From the NCBI RefSeq assembly GCF_003597395.2, contig NC_133777.1, positions 12,376,185-12,440,184 of the forward strand: a DNA stretch of 64,000 bases, read 5' to 3'. Below the pieces are notes generated by a model. That model ran no database searches. It was not told the DNA's origin and was given only the letters and a program-made list of their open reading frames with translations. The DNA is from Chelonoidis abingdonii (Eukaryota > Chordata > Testudines > Testudinidae). Shown here one piece after another: positions 42,780-54,339 of this stretch; the stretch's first letter is position 1, and every line of letters starts with the position of its first letter. The position numbers and the translations under genes are program-made.

Positions 42780-45280
42780 ACCAAATCTGTGTAGTTGTTA
42801 TGAAGACACTTGGAAAGAGAAATCAGCCATACCCCCTTGCGTATGTAATCAAGTTACTCTTCATTCCTTAGTTTGAAAGCTGCAGAGGTTCGTCAGGGAG
42901 ATTACGTGGGCCCTAATGGTTTTCAGGGAACAGCATTCATTGCAATGTAAGAAAATAAAGTTTTGGAGAACGGTTTTTGATTTTTCTAGTACTTTGTGAA
43001 AAATATTATCACTGGCTTGGTTAGAGGAAGAGAAAGGAACCATGTTTTGAGCTCAGATGGTTAGAGCTGGCAGATATTTATTATTACAGATATCTCATTG
43101 AGTGTTTGTAATTTTTCAGGTCTGGTTTTCTTATCTCTTTATCTTCAATGTACAATTTGATTTTGATACTGTTAAGCATTTTGTAGCTTCTATTGGCCTT
43201 GACAGTCTTCCCACAGTACTGTTTCTTATTCCAGCCATGTTTCTGTGAGAGACATTTGAAGTGCTTGTTTTCAGTTATCCAAGTGTTGCTTATGTTTATG
43301 GATTCCCTGCCTGCCCCCAACTTTAATTCTTAGCTGGCTTAGCATACCGCTGCAAGAACAGCTTCAAAAAACAACACTATGTCACTTACATTGTGCAGGT
43401 ATGGAACTACAAAGATTTGACTCTATTGTCACTGATGGATCTTGAAGTCCAGTAAGAGAGGCTTTGCTGTATCCAAAGGATATATTAATCTTTTGAGTTT
43501 AATGATGGCAAAGACAATGTTTCTCCAACATTCTGCGAAGATTTATAAGGTTCATTAGAAGCAGGAGAAATTTTGCAGGAAGTAATCAGTCATTACTCAA
43601 GACTCAAAATTTAAACTAAGATCCTATAAAAGGTCATATTCATTCTGCTCCAGATTTAGTCTAGAAAACATTGTAACCTTTTGTGAGACTGAGTAAGAGA
43701 TATTAAGCCTCTTTTTTTAAATCAAAATTCTACTCTACGTAGGTAAAAGGATGCTAAATGTTACAGTAGAACCCCAGATTTGTCTCACCATAATACTGTT
43801 ATAATCTGGTCAGGTTCTTAATAATCAGAAGGGAGTTGTTGCCCTCTCCACTGCAAATGGATGGGGAAGGAGGAATCAACATATTCCCCAAATAAAGACA
43901 CAGTCAGTGGGAAAGGAATTTTATTTTCAAGATTCCATATGGGAATTATAAACAATGAAGAATAAACAAGTAGTAGTATCCCTTTAATCAGTAGAATAGC
44001 ATGCAGGTGCCCAAACAGTGAGACATCTATTTCCCAAATGGAAAAGGACAAAATCAGTAAGGAAAACATATTTATTTTCAAATTCCTGAGGGGTTGTTAT
44101 AAAGGCCAGTGGAGAGTTATTTCTATTAAATAGCAGCACGATCCCAAAGAATCCATAAGTAATTGTTTAATGTCACTGTTTTAATAATGGAAAGATCTGT
44201 GTATAAAGCAATATTCATTGAGCTGTGGAAATAAAGCTGTTAGGGATGATATTGGTAGATGGCTGAAGACTCACTATGTGGTGATTAGGTACCCTAGGTT
44301 ACCAGTGGCAGAGTAATGAACATGTTTAATGAATCTGACGGACAATTAAGGTTATACTTTCAGGGTGAGACTACTCTATCAGAGCATATTCAGTCCTTTG
44401 TCACCTCACTAATTCATACTAAAAGCATTGTGAGAGCTTAATGAGTTGTTTACAAATCATCTACAACTCTCCTATTCTTCTGCTATTCTGTCCCCTTTAA
44501 TATGAGGCTTATTTTGTAATCTTCAAAAGAAGTGTTTTCATGGCTTGTTACAGAAAGAGACTGAAACTGCAAGTGAGATGGTCCAGGGCGAGGTTCCTGT
44601 TACCTGGCTACATGTCAGCTCGTATATAAAACCTTGAGAAGCATTGCTGTATAGGTATGCTAGTTCCAGCTCTTCCTTCACTCACTCAGTCATCAACTAC
44701 CACTCTCGATCCTGTAGTGTATGCTTTAGTATGGTCTTCATTTCATCTTCACTTGTTTGGGGTGGGGAGGGGGTGGTATATCAGTCCAGATGTGCTGAGA
44801 GAGGGAAGATGAGGGTTATTTAAAAAAATCTCTAAATTCTTTTGCTAAATTAATTCTCAGTATGTTTGTTTATTTATTAAAAGTGTGAAGTCTCATTGAC
44901 ACTATAAAGTTTTATAAAGAATATTAGGCCTTTTGGAAACAGACAAGTCCAAGAAAGTGCAAAAAAACTGTCTCTGAAATACTGCTATGCATAGATTAGC
45001 CTAAATAATTTTACATTCTTTTGAAAATTATTTTTGTAATGGTATGAACATATTTCCCAGGAAAAGGGTATTCACAGCTGGGAAAACAGTTGCTACTTTG
45101 AAGATGATTTTCCCAGGCAAACAGCTCACATCTCCAACTGTTTTTGGTATAAACATATTTAGTGTGCTACTTAGTAATCTTTAAAGGAGTCAAGTGTTCC
45201 TCATTAGATATTAACTGAAAAACGGTTTTATTCTACCAGGTATTTTCTCTTAATCATGTTTAGTTTTTTCTCTTCACTTT
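42780..45280. other. Intronic DNA, nothing recognised
   Basis: AT-rich sequence with no supported exon. A segment at 44572-44613 follows an AG and has an open frame but lacks a GT donor; it is listed among the rejected items. Confidence 0.5.
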
Positions 45281-45480
45281 CATACATGTAGTCACCAGGC
45301 AGGGAGCTAAAAAAATGGGGAGTGAGGTACAAAGCTCCCCCTTCTCTGCTATAAGCAGAGGGAAGGTTCCCCCCATACCACACAGCTTGGGTAATCAATA
45401 TTTGCATGCAGCTCCTCCTCATTAGCTGGTGGTGAGTGCTTTCCCTTCCTGTTGTTACCTGCTTTAACCACTGTTGGTAA
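45280..45480 (+). repeat. Unnamed interspersed repeat, copy B (pairs with 2641-2830)
   Basis: See copy A. This copy is the clearer of the two: 'cagggagctaaaa', 'cttctctgctataagcagag', 'gctcctcctcattagctgg', 'ctttcccttcctg' and 'acctgctttaaccac'. Confidence 0.4.
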
Positions 45481-45659
45481 GTATTCGTGTGTACTATAAT
45501 GATGCTGTTTATACCATTTGATTATTTATTTTTGGTCATCATTTCCAATATAAATCCCTATTTGTAAAGGCTTAGTGGCAGACATTTTCACCAGGTTGAA
45601 AGTGAACAGTTAAGATCTGAATGGGGGAATGATAGATTTGTTGAGTTATGACTGCAGCC

Positions 45660-45775
45660 CATCCAGGTTCCAAAGTATTAGTCAGCCAGTGGTAGAGTTA
45701 AGTCTAGAATCCAGGTCGCCTGACTCCCAGTCCCCTGTTCCAGCCACTTGGGCATGTGTTCTTCAGTGAAAACCA
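45660..45775 (-). repeat. MIR-like CORE-SINE, reverse orientation
   Basis: 'ccagtggtagagttaagtc', 'tagaatccaggtcgcctgac' and 'tcccagtcccctgttccagc' are the complement of the MIR-type head and core ('ggggactgggagtcagg', 'ctgggttctattcccagctc'). Confidence 0.6.
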
Positions 45776-46289
45776 CTTACTGTTTTTGAGCTGATATGCT
45801 GATGGTTTTTGGTTCACAATTCAAATAAGTATCCTGGGAGGGGTAGAGACTCAATGAAAAAGTGCAAGTTATATAAGTTAGGAAATTTGCCACTACACGT
45901 GAACAATAAATATATGTTCAACAGAAACATGGTGAACCTTATGGTTAAATTGCCAAAAGATACTCAGTTCTGCAAGAGATGCTATCTTTGCAGTGTAGAC
46001 CAGGCGTGCTTGACATTAGCTGCCTTGTGTCAATGTATTTGTGCATGTGTCTACACTCAAATTTGTCTCTGGCCAATGTACTGTGATGCAGTAGAACTAT
46101 GTACGTCCTTGAACAGTGTAGAGCCATGGTCAACCTGCTGAGGTTGATGCAGTGTGAGTGTGGACACTGCATGACCTGCGTTGACCCTAAAAATCTTCCA
46201 GCAGCATTCCCTGCGATAGTGACGACTCTGGTAAACTCCACTATCCACAGGCGACAGAACCTGGAAGCCTCCTCTCCTGTTCCCCTTTA

Positions 46290-46935
46290 AACCCCCTCCT
46301 CCAGGTGTTTTTGAAATGCCTTTTCCCAATTGCCCATCTTAGCAAGCACACCTAGCAGCTCACCCTTGATATGTGCAACTGCCCAAACAACTGCGCTGGC
46401 TCCATGCACTAGACTTGCTCCTGCTTTGAGTAGATGGGAGATATTGGATCTCCTGGGCCTGTGGGGCAAAAAGGCTATGCAAGCACTGCTGTGGACCAGT
46501 CCTAGAAATGTGGACCTCTATGAGCAGATTGCATGGGGGATGCAGGTAAAGGGGTACAACAGGGATCGGCAGCAGAGCTGTCTGAAAGCAAACGAACTTC
46601 TCCAGGAATACCACAAGGCCAGGAAGCGCAACAATAGAGCTGGTGCTTCATCACAGATCTACCACTTCTACAAGTAACTGCATACCATACTTGGCGGAGA
46701 CCCCACCAGAACCCTGCAGACCACTGTGGATTCCTTAGAGGAACCCAAGACAGAGACCCCTGCCATGAACAATGAGGAGAAGGAGGTGAAGAGAAGTGGT
46801 GGGGGAAAACAAGCCATGGTGCGAGCCAGGACCTGTTTGAGACTGCACCGCAGTTTAGTTGGTCCTGCCTGGAGAGCATGGATGAGCCTGGTGAAAGGGA
46901 AGGGGACTCGAGTAAGTGTGCATGCATTTTTCCTG
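46290..46935 (+). pseudogene. Harbinger Myb/SANT-like DNA-binding protein, N-terminal part
   Basis: The + frame reads 'LDLLGLWGKKAMQALL', 'NVDLYEQIAWGMQVKGYNRD', 'QQSCLKANELLQEYHKAR' and 'QIYHFYK', the trihelix or Myb/SANT-like domain of vertebrate Harbinger accessory proteins. The frame ends at TAA (46675-46677). An acidic stretch continues in another frame to about 46930. In active elements this protein binds the termini and brings the nuclease to the nucleus. Confidence 0.8.
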
Positions 46936-47689
46936 ACAATGTTTTAAATTTAAAGAGGGTGCCTGGCCCATCCTCAAGTTAACAAGACAAAGATCTCTAC
47001 TTTTCATTTTTATATTTGTATGAGAAAAGGTAGAGGTACAACAAATAGAGGTGGAATTGGCAACTGTTTTTCATTCCCCTGTTGGATTATGCAGGGGTTA
47101 AGGCATTTCAAAGCACTTTGTTTATGTGCATTTGTCCTCCATTAAATCTTCATCAAAATCTCTCAGGAGATATTCTGTAACCCTCTCTCAAAGGTGCGTT
47201 ATTTTTTCCTTTGTAGCAGGACACTTCCCCACCCTGCTCCGTGATGACTCTGGCTGGCATCATTGCAGTAAAAAGGCTTGTGGCATGTGGCCCAAGGTGA
47301 GTTTGGGATGCGAGTAGCAGTTGTGTTGTCTGTGCACTTATGACCCTCAGGAGTGAGATATCAGCTAAAATCACCTGTGGAAAATAGTGACAGCACTCAG
47401 TGCCATTGTATTATGCTTGTACTCATGGAAGAAGGACTGAAATTTTATTGTTTCATGTAATAGAAAGTCCACACATACCCCATCACCGCTGCTGGGAAGT
47501 ACTTGCTATGGCTGGTCCTGGAGAACAGTGCTGAGGCACTCCAAAACTGAAGTGTCAATAAGCATTTATTAAAAGTGTTTTTGGGAATAAGGGAAGGGAG
47601 TTCTGAAACTTATCTTTTCCTATCTTTTGTGACTGTAAATGCAATGGTGCATCTGTGTTTTTATCCGCAGCTTCTGATGCTTCGGCCTT

Positions 47690-47860
47690 GAGGGCTGGCC
47701 CCTCATGCCAGCAGAACACCTGACCCTGAAGAGGAGGAGAAAGAAGAGGGTGAGGGAGGACATGTTCTACAAGATCCTGTAAGCCAGTGCTGCATCAGAC
47801 TGTGAACAAAGGAGTTGGAGAGTCCATATGACTGGCTACCTGGAGAAGGATAGAAGACAG
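47690..47860 (+). pseudogene. Harbinger Myb/SANT-like protein, C-terminal part
   Basis: Reads 'LTLKRRRKKRVREDMFYKIL' then TAA, followed in frame by 'ASAASDCEQRSWR', the usual C-terminal basic and Ser/Ala phrases of this protein. The distance from the first part suggests an intron (about 46915-47690). Stops show it is dead. Confidence 0.7.
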
Positions 47861-48689
47861 GAAAAAAGTCCCAGGCGTCCCAACTGGACTAGGAAAGGGA
47901 AATGCACAATACATAATGGGTCTTTTCAGACAGGAAATGCAAATGCTGCAGCTCCTGGTTGCCCTATAGGTTGAGAAATTCCAGACTCTTCATCCCTTGC
48001 AGTCCTTGGAGAACTCCATAGCCATTGATTCCTGCATCCCCCAACATACCATATCAGTCCACGCTGGGGCATAGCAAGGAAAACCACAGCTTCATATCCA
48101 CTGACCTGTGAGAACCATGGTTGCTCTATATTTAGCCGCAATGGACTACATTTGTGCACTAAGATGGACATAAATGTCTATTTCCTTTCTGATTTTAAAT
48201 TTTCACCCCCCTTGTGTTTAAAAAAAAAATTGTAGAACATTGCCGGTGGTATTTTTTGCGCATTACTTTCCAGCACTGTTTTTTTCCCCCACTAAATAAA
48301 ATTTTGTTTTTGGAGAATCACATAATCTCTCTTAGATCACAACAAATATTGCAGAGGTAGTCAAAGAAAACAGAGCTTGTAAATACACACCAAGCACCAC
48401 ATAATTCATAGCTGAAAGAAGCTACCCTGTCATATTTATAAGTGTACAGTGAGCACTACACAGTTCTTAACAGCACCCAAAGCTCACACTCCAGCACAGA
48501 ACACTACTGTGGCTGATGGTTTAAAGTACTCTTTCAAAGCCTCTCTCAACCACACAGTTCCACATTGGGTTCTTGTAATGGCCCCTGTATCTGGCTGTTC
48601 AAAGTCAGCAGGCAGCTGCTCCACCTACGCCCTCCAGCCTGACAGCAGCTTTCCCCCTTTTTCTCATAGATATTCTGTAGAACGCAACA

Positions 48690-49560
48690 GGCAGCTATAA
48701 CCATTGGGTATTTTTGTCACCGAGATCCAATCTTGTAAGTAAACACTTCCAGTGTGCTTTTAGTCTACCAAAGACACTTTCAGCTATCTTTCTACACATG
48801 CTGAGCTGGTTGTTGAATCTATTGAGGTGGCCAATATATGGCTTCATGACAGGGGGAACAAGGGGCAAGCTGGGTCCCATAGAATTATTATTGACGTTTC
48901 AGTATTGCCAATGATAATCCACCTATCAGAAAAGAATGTCCCTCCTTGCAGCTTTCTGAACAGTCCTCTGTTCTTAAAGATGTGAGTGTCATGCACATTT
49001 TGTAATCATCTCACATTGATACTGGTGAAGTGTCCCTGGGGATCCATCAATGCTTGCGTAACGTTGGAAAAATAGCGCTTTCTATTGATGTACTCTGTGA
49101 CAAGGTGGGCTGGTGCCCAAATAGGGATATGCATGCCATCTATGGCCCCACAGCAGTTCGGGAATTCTATTGCTGCAGATCCATCCACTGTTCCTTGAAC
49201 ATTACTGAGAATCAGAGTCCTTTGTAGCAAGAGATGTTAATAACCCTACATACTTGCACGAGAATGGCCCGAGCTGTGGGTTTTCCAACTCCAAAATGAT
49301 TTCCCACTGCTGCAGTCCAGCATTGCAAGCTACCTGCCACTTACTCCTCTACTGTCAGTGCACCTCTCATTCTGGTGACTATAAGTTGGAGGGTTAGGAT
49401 GAGATCACACAGATACAGAATGTGGCCTTTTGCATCTGAAAGTTCTTCAGCTACTGCTTGTTGTCCCAAACCTGCATTATGATGCACTCCGAACAGTCAG
49501 GTCATTTCTCAGGCCCAGAAGTGGTACTCCACTGTCTGCAGCTGCTCTGTGAGTGCCACC
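48690..49560 (-). pseudogene. HARBI1-like Harbinger transposase (DDE nuclease)
   Basis: On the minus strand, from about 49560 down: a helix-turn-helix phrase ending 'NHFGVGKPTARAIL', then 'CCGAIDGMHIPI' with the first catalytic Asp at 49138-49140, then 'YINRKRYFSNVTQALMD' and finally 'NQLSMCRKIAESVFGRLKAHWKCLL', the conserved C-terminal part with the catalytic Glu (IAESVFGR). The middle Asp block is frameshifted and not readable. Several stops separate the parts; intact relatives are about 350 residues. Confidence 0.85.
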
Positions 49561-50039
49561 AACCACCTTGAATTGGTTTTGGCTATTTCCCTCAGCAAAC
49601 TGTCCTTAAAAGTAATTTTCGTGTCTCCCAGTATTGGGGTACTTCCTGCTGGCCAGCAAATACAGGAGAATCGTGTTCTGTATTTGCGATGTTATGAGAA
49701 TGCAGAGCTCTGTGGGCTCCAGGCTTCTGTAAAAGATGGCATTCACCCAAAAGTGCTGTGGGGTGTGTGGGGAAAAATGGTGTGAAATTATGGGATATGA
49801 GTGGCATTATGGGGTGAAGAAAGTAGCATGCTGGGAGCTTGACCATAAGCGCTTGGAGATCATTGGGCAAATCATTAGTATCCCGCAACTCATTGTGCAA
49901 ATTTACCAGAAGGCATTGTACCAGATAGCAGCATGTGGCACAGTGGGAAACGTACTCATGGTGCACCATGCTTTGTCGATACAAGCACTTCTGGTGCATA
50001 CGTGCAGTGCAGACCCAAGCAGCCAAGTATGAAAGTGCC

Positions 50040-51020
50040 CAACTTATATACAAACGTTGGTGACTGTCTGACAACGTAACTTGCATTGGCCACAGTTTTC
50101 ACAGGTTTTTAGTGGAGAGTTGATTTAAGCAGTAAGTTTGCTAGAGGAGATTTAAAAGATGGCAATCAAGATGCCACATCCCAGTATGAAATGTGCACTC
50201 AAAAACAGGTTTGCTTGACTGGGCTTGAGAGTTGGAGGTATACCCAATGTAAGACATGGTATTATGAGCCAGAATCTTCTTGTTGCTTGATTGTTACTCT
50301 TGACAGAATTTTCTTAACATTAAGTTGTTGGCAAAACAAATTTGTAAAATGTAATCTACTTACTGAGAGATTTCAGTGTTGCTGATTTTACCAAAGACCA
50401 TATTTTCCTCCCTGCCAATATTTTATCTTTGTGTTGTAGGGGAAATCTATATTAAAGATTTTTATTATGGGACAAATTATATGTATTAACATTTTTAGAG
50501 GTTAGAAGGGGAGGGAAGATTGGAAAAGTTCCATAGTATAAATAAGAATCTCATAGAGAACTATTTTGCTTGATATGTAAATATAATTTGATATCCCCCA
50601 GAGGCAGAAAAAAAATTCTGCATCTATAAACTAAATAACATAAGTGAGGTGAAAAGATTGGTTCATATTTGTTTTAGCTATTAATGAATAATAATAAATG
50701 AAATAACTTTTGTGCATCATCAGATGGGTAGTCTTGGAACCAAGCAAAGTTAGTGAATGCTCACCAAATGTTTATCCGTTATATTATGCAGGTCAGTAGA
50801 ACAGAAATGCTTTCTCAGGAATTTTAAGAGTACTAGATTTTCTACCAGTTCTTAATAAGAGTAGGAATAGTCTGAGGAAACAGCAGTTAGAGGCAGAAAT
50901 AATTTTTATTTATTTTACAAGTATTCCTAGGAAAGGTAAAATAGTTTAGCAGGATGGATTCCTGGTGGAATGATAGTGTTTTTTGAGATTCATTCTCAAC
51001 ATTAAAGGGTGACATTAAGT
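50040..51020. other. Intronic DNA, nothing recognised
   Basis: AT-rich sequence without supported exon or repeat. Confidence 0.5.
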
Positions 51021-51029
51021 TCAGATTAC

Positions 51030-51880
51030 TGTCTAAGAAGCGGCCCCAGATACGCAGATGAGGTATGATAGTGGTCTATAAAATCATGCATGGTGTCAGG
51101 GCCGGCTACAGGCACCAGCATTCCAAGCTGGTACTTGGGGCGGCATTCTGCAAGGGGCAGCAGTCTCTGTTGTTTTGCCCTCAAGCACCACGCCGAATTG
51201 CTGCCCCGGGCGGCGGGGGCAGTCCGTGCCCCCCTAGGGCGGCAGGCGTGTTTCCGCAGCAGTTCAGCAGCAGCTTCTCTGTTTAGCTGTCCTGGGCGGC
51301 TTCAGCCAAACATAGAAGTTGCTGCTGAATTGCTGCCGCCGCGGAAACACACCTGCTGCCCTAAGGGGCAGGGACTGCCCCTGCCACCCGAGGCGGCAAT
51401 TCAGCGCGCTGCTTGGGGCGGCAAAAACTGTAGAGCCGGCCCTACATGGTGTAGAGATAGTGAATAGGGAATTATTTACCCCTTCACATAAGAACCAGGG
51501 GCCACCGAATGAAATTTAATAGGAAGCAGGTTTAAAATAAACATAAGGAAGTACTTCTTCACACAACACACAGTCAACCTGTGGAACTTGTTGCCAGGGG
51601 ATGTTGTGAAGGCCAAAAGTATAATTGGGTTGTTAAAAAGAGGATATGTCTATCAATGGCTATTAGCCAAGATGGTCAGGGCCACAACCTCATGCTCTGG
51701 GTCCCTAAGCCTTTGACTGCCAGAAATAGAGACTGGGCAACAGGGGATGGATTGCTTGATAATTGCCTTGTTCTGTTCATTCCCTCTGAATAATCTGGCA
51801 CCGACTGCTGTTGGACGATAGGATACTGGGATAGATGGACTATTATTCTGACCCAGTATGGCCATTCTTATGTTCTTAGG
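51030..51880 (+). mobile_element. CR1 LINE 3' end, split by a hAT element
   Basis: Begins in the last codons of the reverse transcriptase frame ('MIVVYKIMHGV') and continues after the insertion with 'aaccaggggccaccgaatga', 'acataaggaagtacttcttc', 'cagtcaacctgtggaactt', 'gttcattccctctgaataat' and 'cagtatggccattcttatg', the CR1 3' UTR and tail. It ends near 51878. Confidence 0.88.
51097..51444. mobile_element. 348-bp hAT-type MITE nested in CR1
   Basis: The ends CAGGGCCGGCT and AGCCGGCCCTA are inverted with one terminal mismatch. CATGGTGT lies on both sides (51089-51096 and 51445-51452), a perfect 8-bp duplication. The interior is GC-rich with long inverted similarity ('ggcggcaggcgtgtttccgc' against 'gcggaaacacacctgctgcc'). 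Removing it restores the CR1 reading. Confidence 0.93.
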
Positions 51881-51884
51881 ATAT

Positions 51885-52560
51885 CACATTTAATGGTGTG
51901 GGAGAGGATGAGAATCTCTGACTTTAAGAACTACTAAGAACCAGGTTATACCTTTGAATGCCTTTATCTAGCTCCAGTGGCATCAGAGAAACATTGCCCT
52001 GCATGTGGATTATATTTAAGTTGTTTTATTTGCATTATGATAGTGCCTGCAATGAGCTAGATGCTCACAGACCACACATGCAGAGTGAAACAAATCCCTG
52101 CTTACCATTTAAATCTCATGAAAACTAGTCAAGAGGCTGTCGCCACGAGGTAGTACTGACCCCTTCAAGAATAATCAGAGATTCTGTGTACAGTCTAGAG
52201 AAAAATGATCAGGTGTGTGAAAAATTGTGCCTTTATTAGCTAGTAACATTTTGCTTAGTTCATGTCTTTTTTCTTATATTTTAAAGAAGAGAAACTTTGT
52301 TTCTCATTTTTACCCACTTTAGGCCTGAGCCTGTCAATGGGAGTCTTTCCATTGACTTCAGTTGACTTTGAATGAGGCCCCCGCTTTTGTTACTTGCCGT
52401 TTTGTCTTTTTTTCCTTCCCTTTTTTCTCTTCTGATTCTCTTTGGAACAGGTGAGGGATTACTGTTTGCTTTTTTTCTTGATTAAAGTTATTGTTATCAT
52501 GGCTATGCTCATGTCTATACTTTCTGATGTTTTGGGTTGAGGCCTGTAGTTCTGTGATTT
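51885..52560. other. Intronic DNA with one old repeat phrase
   Basis: 'caatgggagtctttccattg' with 'gacttcagttgactttg' near 52335-52375 is a widespread sauropsid repeat phrase. Nothing else recognised. Confidence 0.45.
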
Positions 52561-52563
52561 CCT

Positions 52564-53331
52564 TAGAGTTGCCAACTTTCTAAACACACAAATGGAACAC
52601 CCCTACCCTGCCTCTTCTCCAAGGCCTCGCCTTCCCCTCGCTCCATCCTTTTCCCTCTGTCGCTTACTCTTCCCTACCCTCACTGACTTTCACTGGGCTA
52701 GGACAGGGAGTTACGGTGTTTGTGTGGGGATATGGACTTTGGGCTGGGGGTGCAGGTTCTGGGATGGGGCTGGGGATGAGAAGTTTGGGGTGCAGGAGTG
52801 GGCTCTAGGCTGGGGTAGGGGGTTGGGATCTGGAGGGTGAGGGGCCAGGGATGAGGGGATTGGGGTGCAAGGAGGGTGAAGACTCCAGCTGGGGGTACAG
52901 GCTCTGGGGTGGGGCAGAGGATGAGAGGTTGGGGCGCAGGGGTAGGGAGTTGGGGATGGGGTCCCGGCTCCAAGGAAGTGGCTGCCAGGTCCCTGCAGCC
53001 TCTAGATGCATGGGCAGCCAGGTGGCTTTGTGTGGTGGTCATGGTTCCCAGCCAATGGGAGCTGTGGAGCTGGTGCTGAGGGCAGGGGCAGCGTGTGGAG
53101 TATCCCAGTCCCTGGCTGCCCCAGCGCCTAGGGTCCGCAGGGACCCGGCAGCCACTTCCAGGAGCCATGTGGAGCTAGGGCAGGTAGGTATCCTGCCTTA
53201 GCCCCAAGCCTCTACTGCGCTGCTGACTGGACTTTTAATGGCCCAGTCGGCAGCTCGGAGCCAACTGGAGTTGCCAGGGTCCCTTTTTGACCAGGCGTTC
53301 CAGTCGAAAACTGGGCGCCTGGTAACCGTAC
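52564..53331. mobile_element. GC-rich non-autonomous element with AGAGTTGCCA-type ends
   Basis: The left end 'tagagttgccaactttct' and right end 'tggtaaccgta' are worn inverted copies of a TAGGGTTGCCA-type terminus. 'atttcct' flanks both sides (52557-52563 and 53332-53338). The centre is a G-rich degenerate array ('ctggggt', 'gggatgagg'). It matches a turtle element that I recognise. Open frames on both strands come from the GC-rich array. Confidence 0.65.
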
Positions 53332-53339
53332 ATTTCCTA

Positions 53340-54300
53340 AATTATTTCTTCTAAAAGAATTGTACCATTTAAAATTCAAGGTACAGTAAAAGTGTTTTTT
53401 ACTTAAATAGGGACATTGGAGTTTAATTCCAAAGATTTGTCTGGACTAGGTTAGATAGCTGCCAACTCTTGTGAGCCCTTCTACTTATTTTTGTCAGTAG
53501 CTGCCTGCCCTTGGCTGCTTGTTGCGCTTCATTATCTCGTGCTCCCTCTGCAAAAGCTGACTGCCTGAAGTCTGGAAATTGCTACAGGCATCACAGACAC
53601 GTCACAAACCAGCCAACATTATTTCAATCTTTCCAAATTGAGGTTTAGAAAATGTGGAGCTATCTAATGCTGAATCTTTGCCATACACTGCAGCAGAACA
53701 GAGGCTGCAACCAAAGCAGAGAGAGAAAAAAGGTTCATGGTGTGTAATCACCATGACGGTGTTCTACTATAATGATGGAAAACCGAAGCAAGTGGGAAAC
53801 ATGTCAGTGGAAAGTACTGTAATGGCCCCATTACAAAGCCCTGAGGTATTACAGGGAAATAGAGACACATGGTTTGCAAGATGTGATTTGAACCATGTTG
53901 CAAGGATATCAAGTCTTTGAGAGCTTGCAGAGTGTCAGATGCTGTTAGTTCAGAGAAATTCTTGCAGTATGTAAGTTGCATTACTATAGCTGAGTGGTTT
54001 GCAAACTATGGCTCACTGGAGCACTTGCTGGTTGTCTGCAGAGAGCTAACTCGTCACACGATGCTGGCTCTCTGTTTCCAATTCTCAATCACAATACAAT
54101 ACGCTAAAAAAGTTTTATACTTTCCCAATATTATTTTTCCAAGTAAGAACTTGCTGTGTTGCTTGACCACTAATGATTGTAGATGAAGCTCCATATTCTC
54201 CTATAACAACACAAAAAATAATAGTGAATTTATTTCTAGTTTGCAAATTTTGTTCAGACTATTAGCAAACACCTACATATTAAAAAACAAAAAAAAAAAA
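53340..54300. other. Intronic DNA, nothing recognised
   Basis: No gene. A short A12 tract ends it near 54300. Confidence 0.45.
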
Positions 54301-54339
54301 CCCTGAATGGATCATGCAAAAACGGAGATACAGCAAGCA

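Larger units (their letters stand above)
45990..50030. mobile_element. Decayed two-gene PIF/Harbinger transposon
   Basis: Two convergent pseudogenes: a Myb/SANT-like DNA-binding gene on the + strand (46290-47860) and a HARBI1-like DDE nuclease gene on the - strand (48690-49560). This pair is the standard content of PIF/Harbinger elements. 'gcagtgtagaccaggcgtgc' near 45992 and 'gcagtgcagacccaagcagc' near 50003 mark the approximate edges, but they are in direct rather than inverted orientation, so the true termini are unresolved. Confidence 0.8.

Noticed and set aside
44572..44613. Possible additional C7orf50 exon after 'gcttgttacag'
   Set aside because: It opens in phase 0 with an acidic stretch, but no GT donor with a good context follows and it does not resemble the conserved part of the family.
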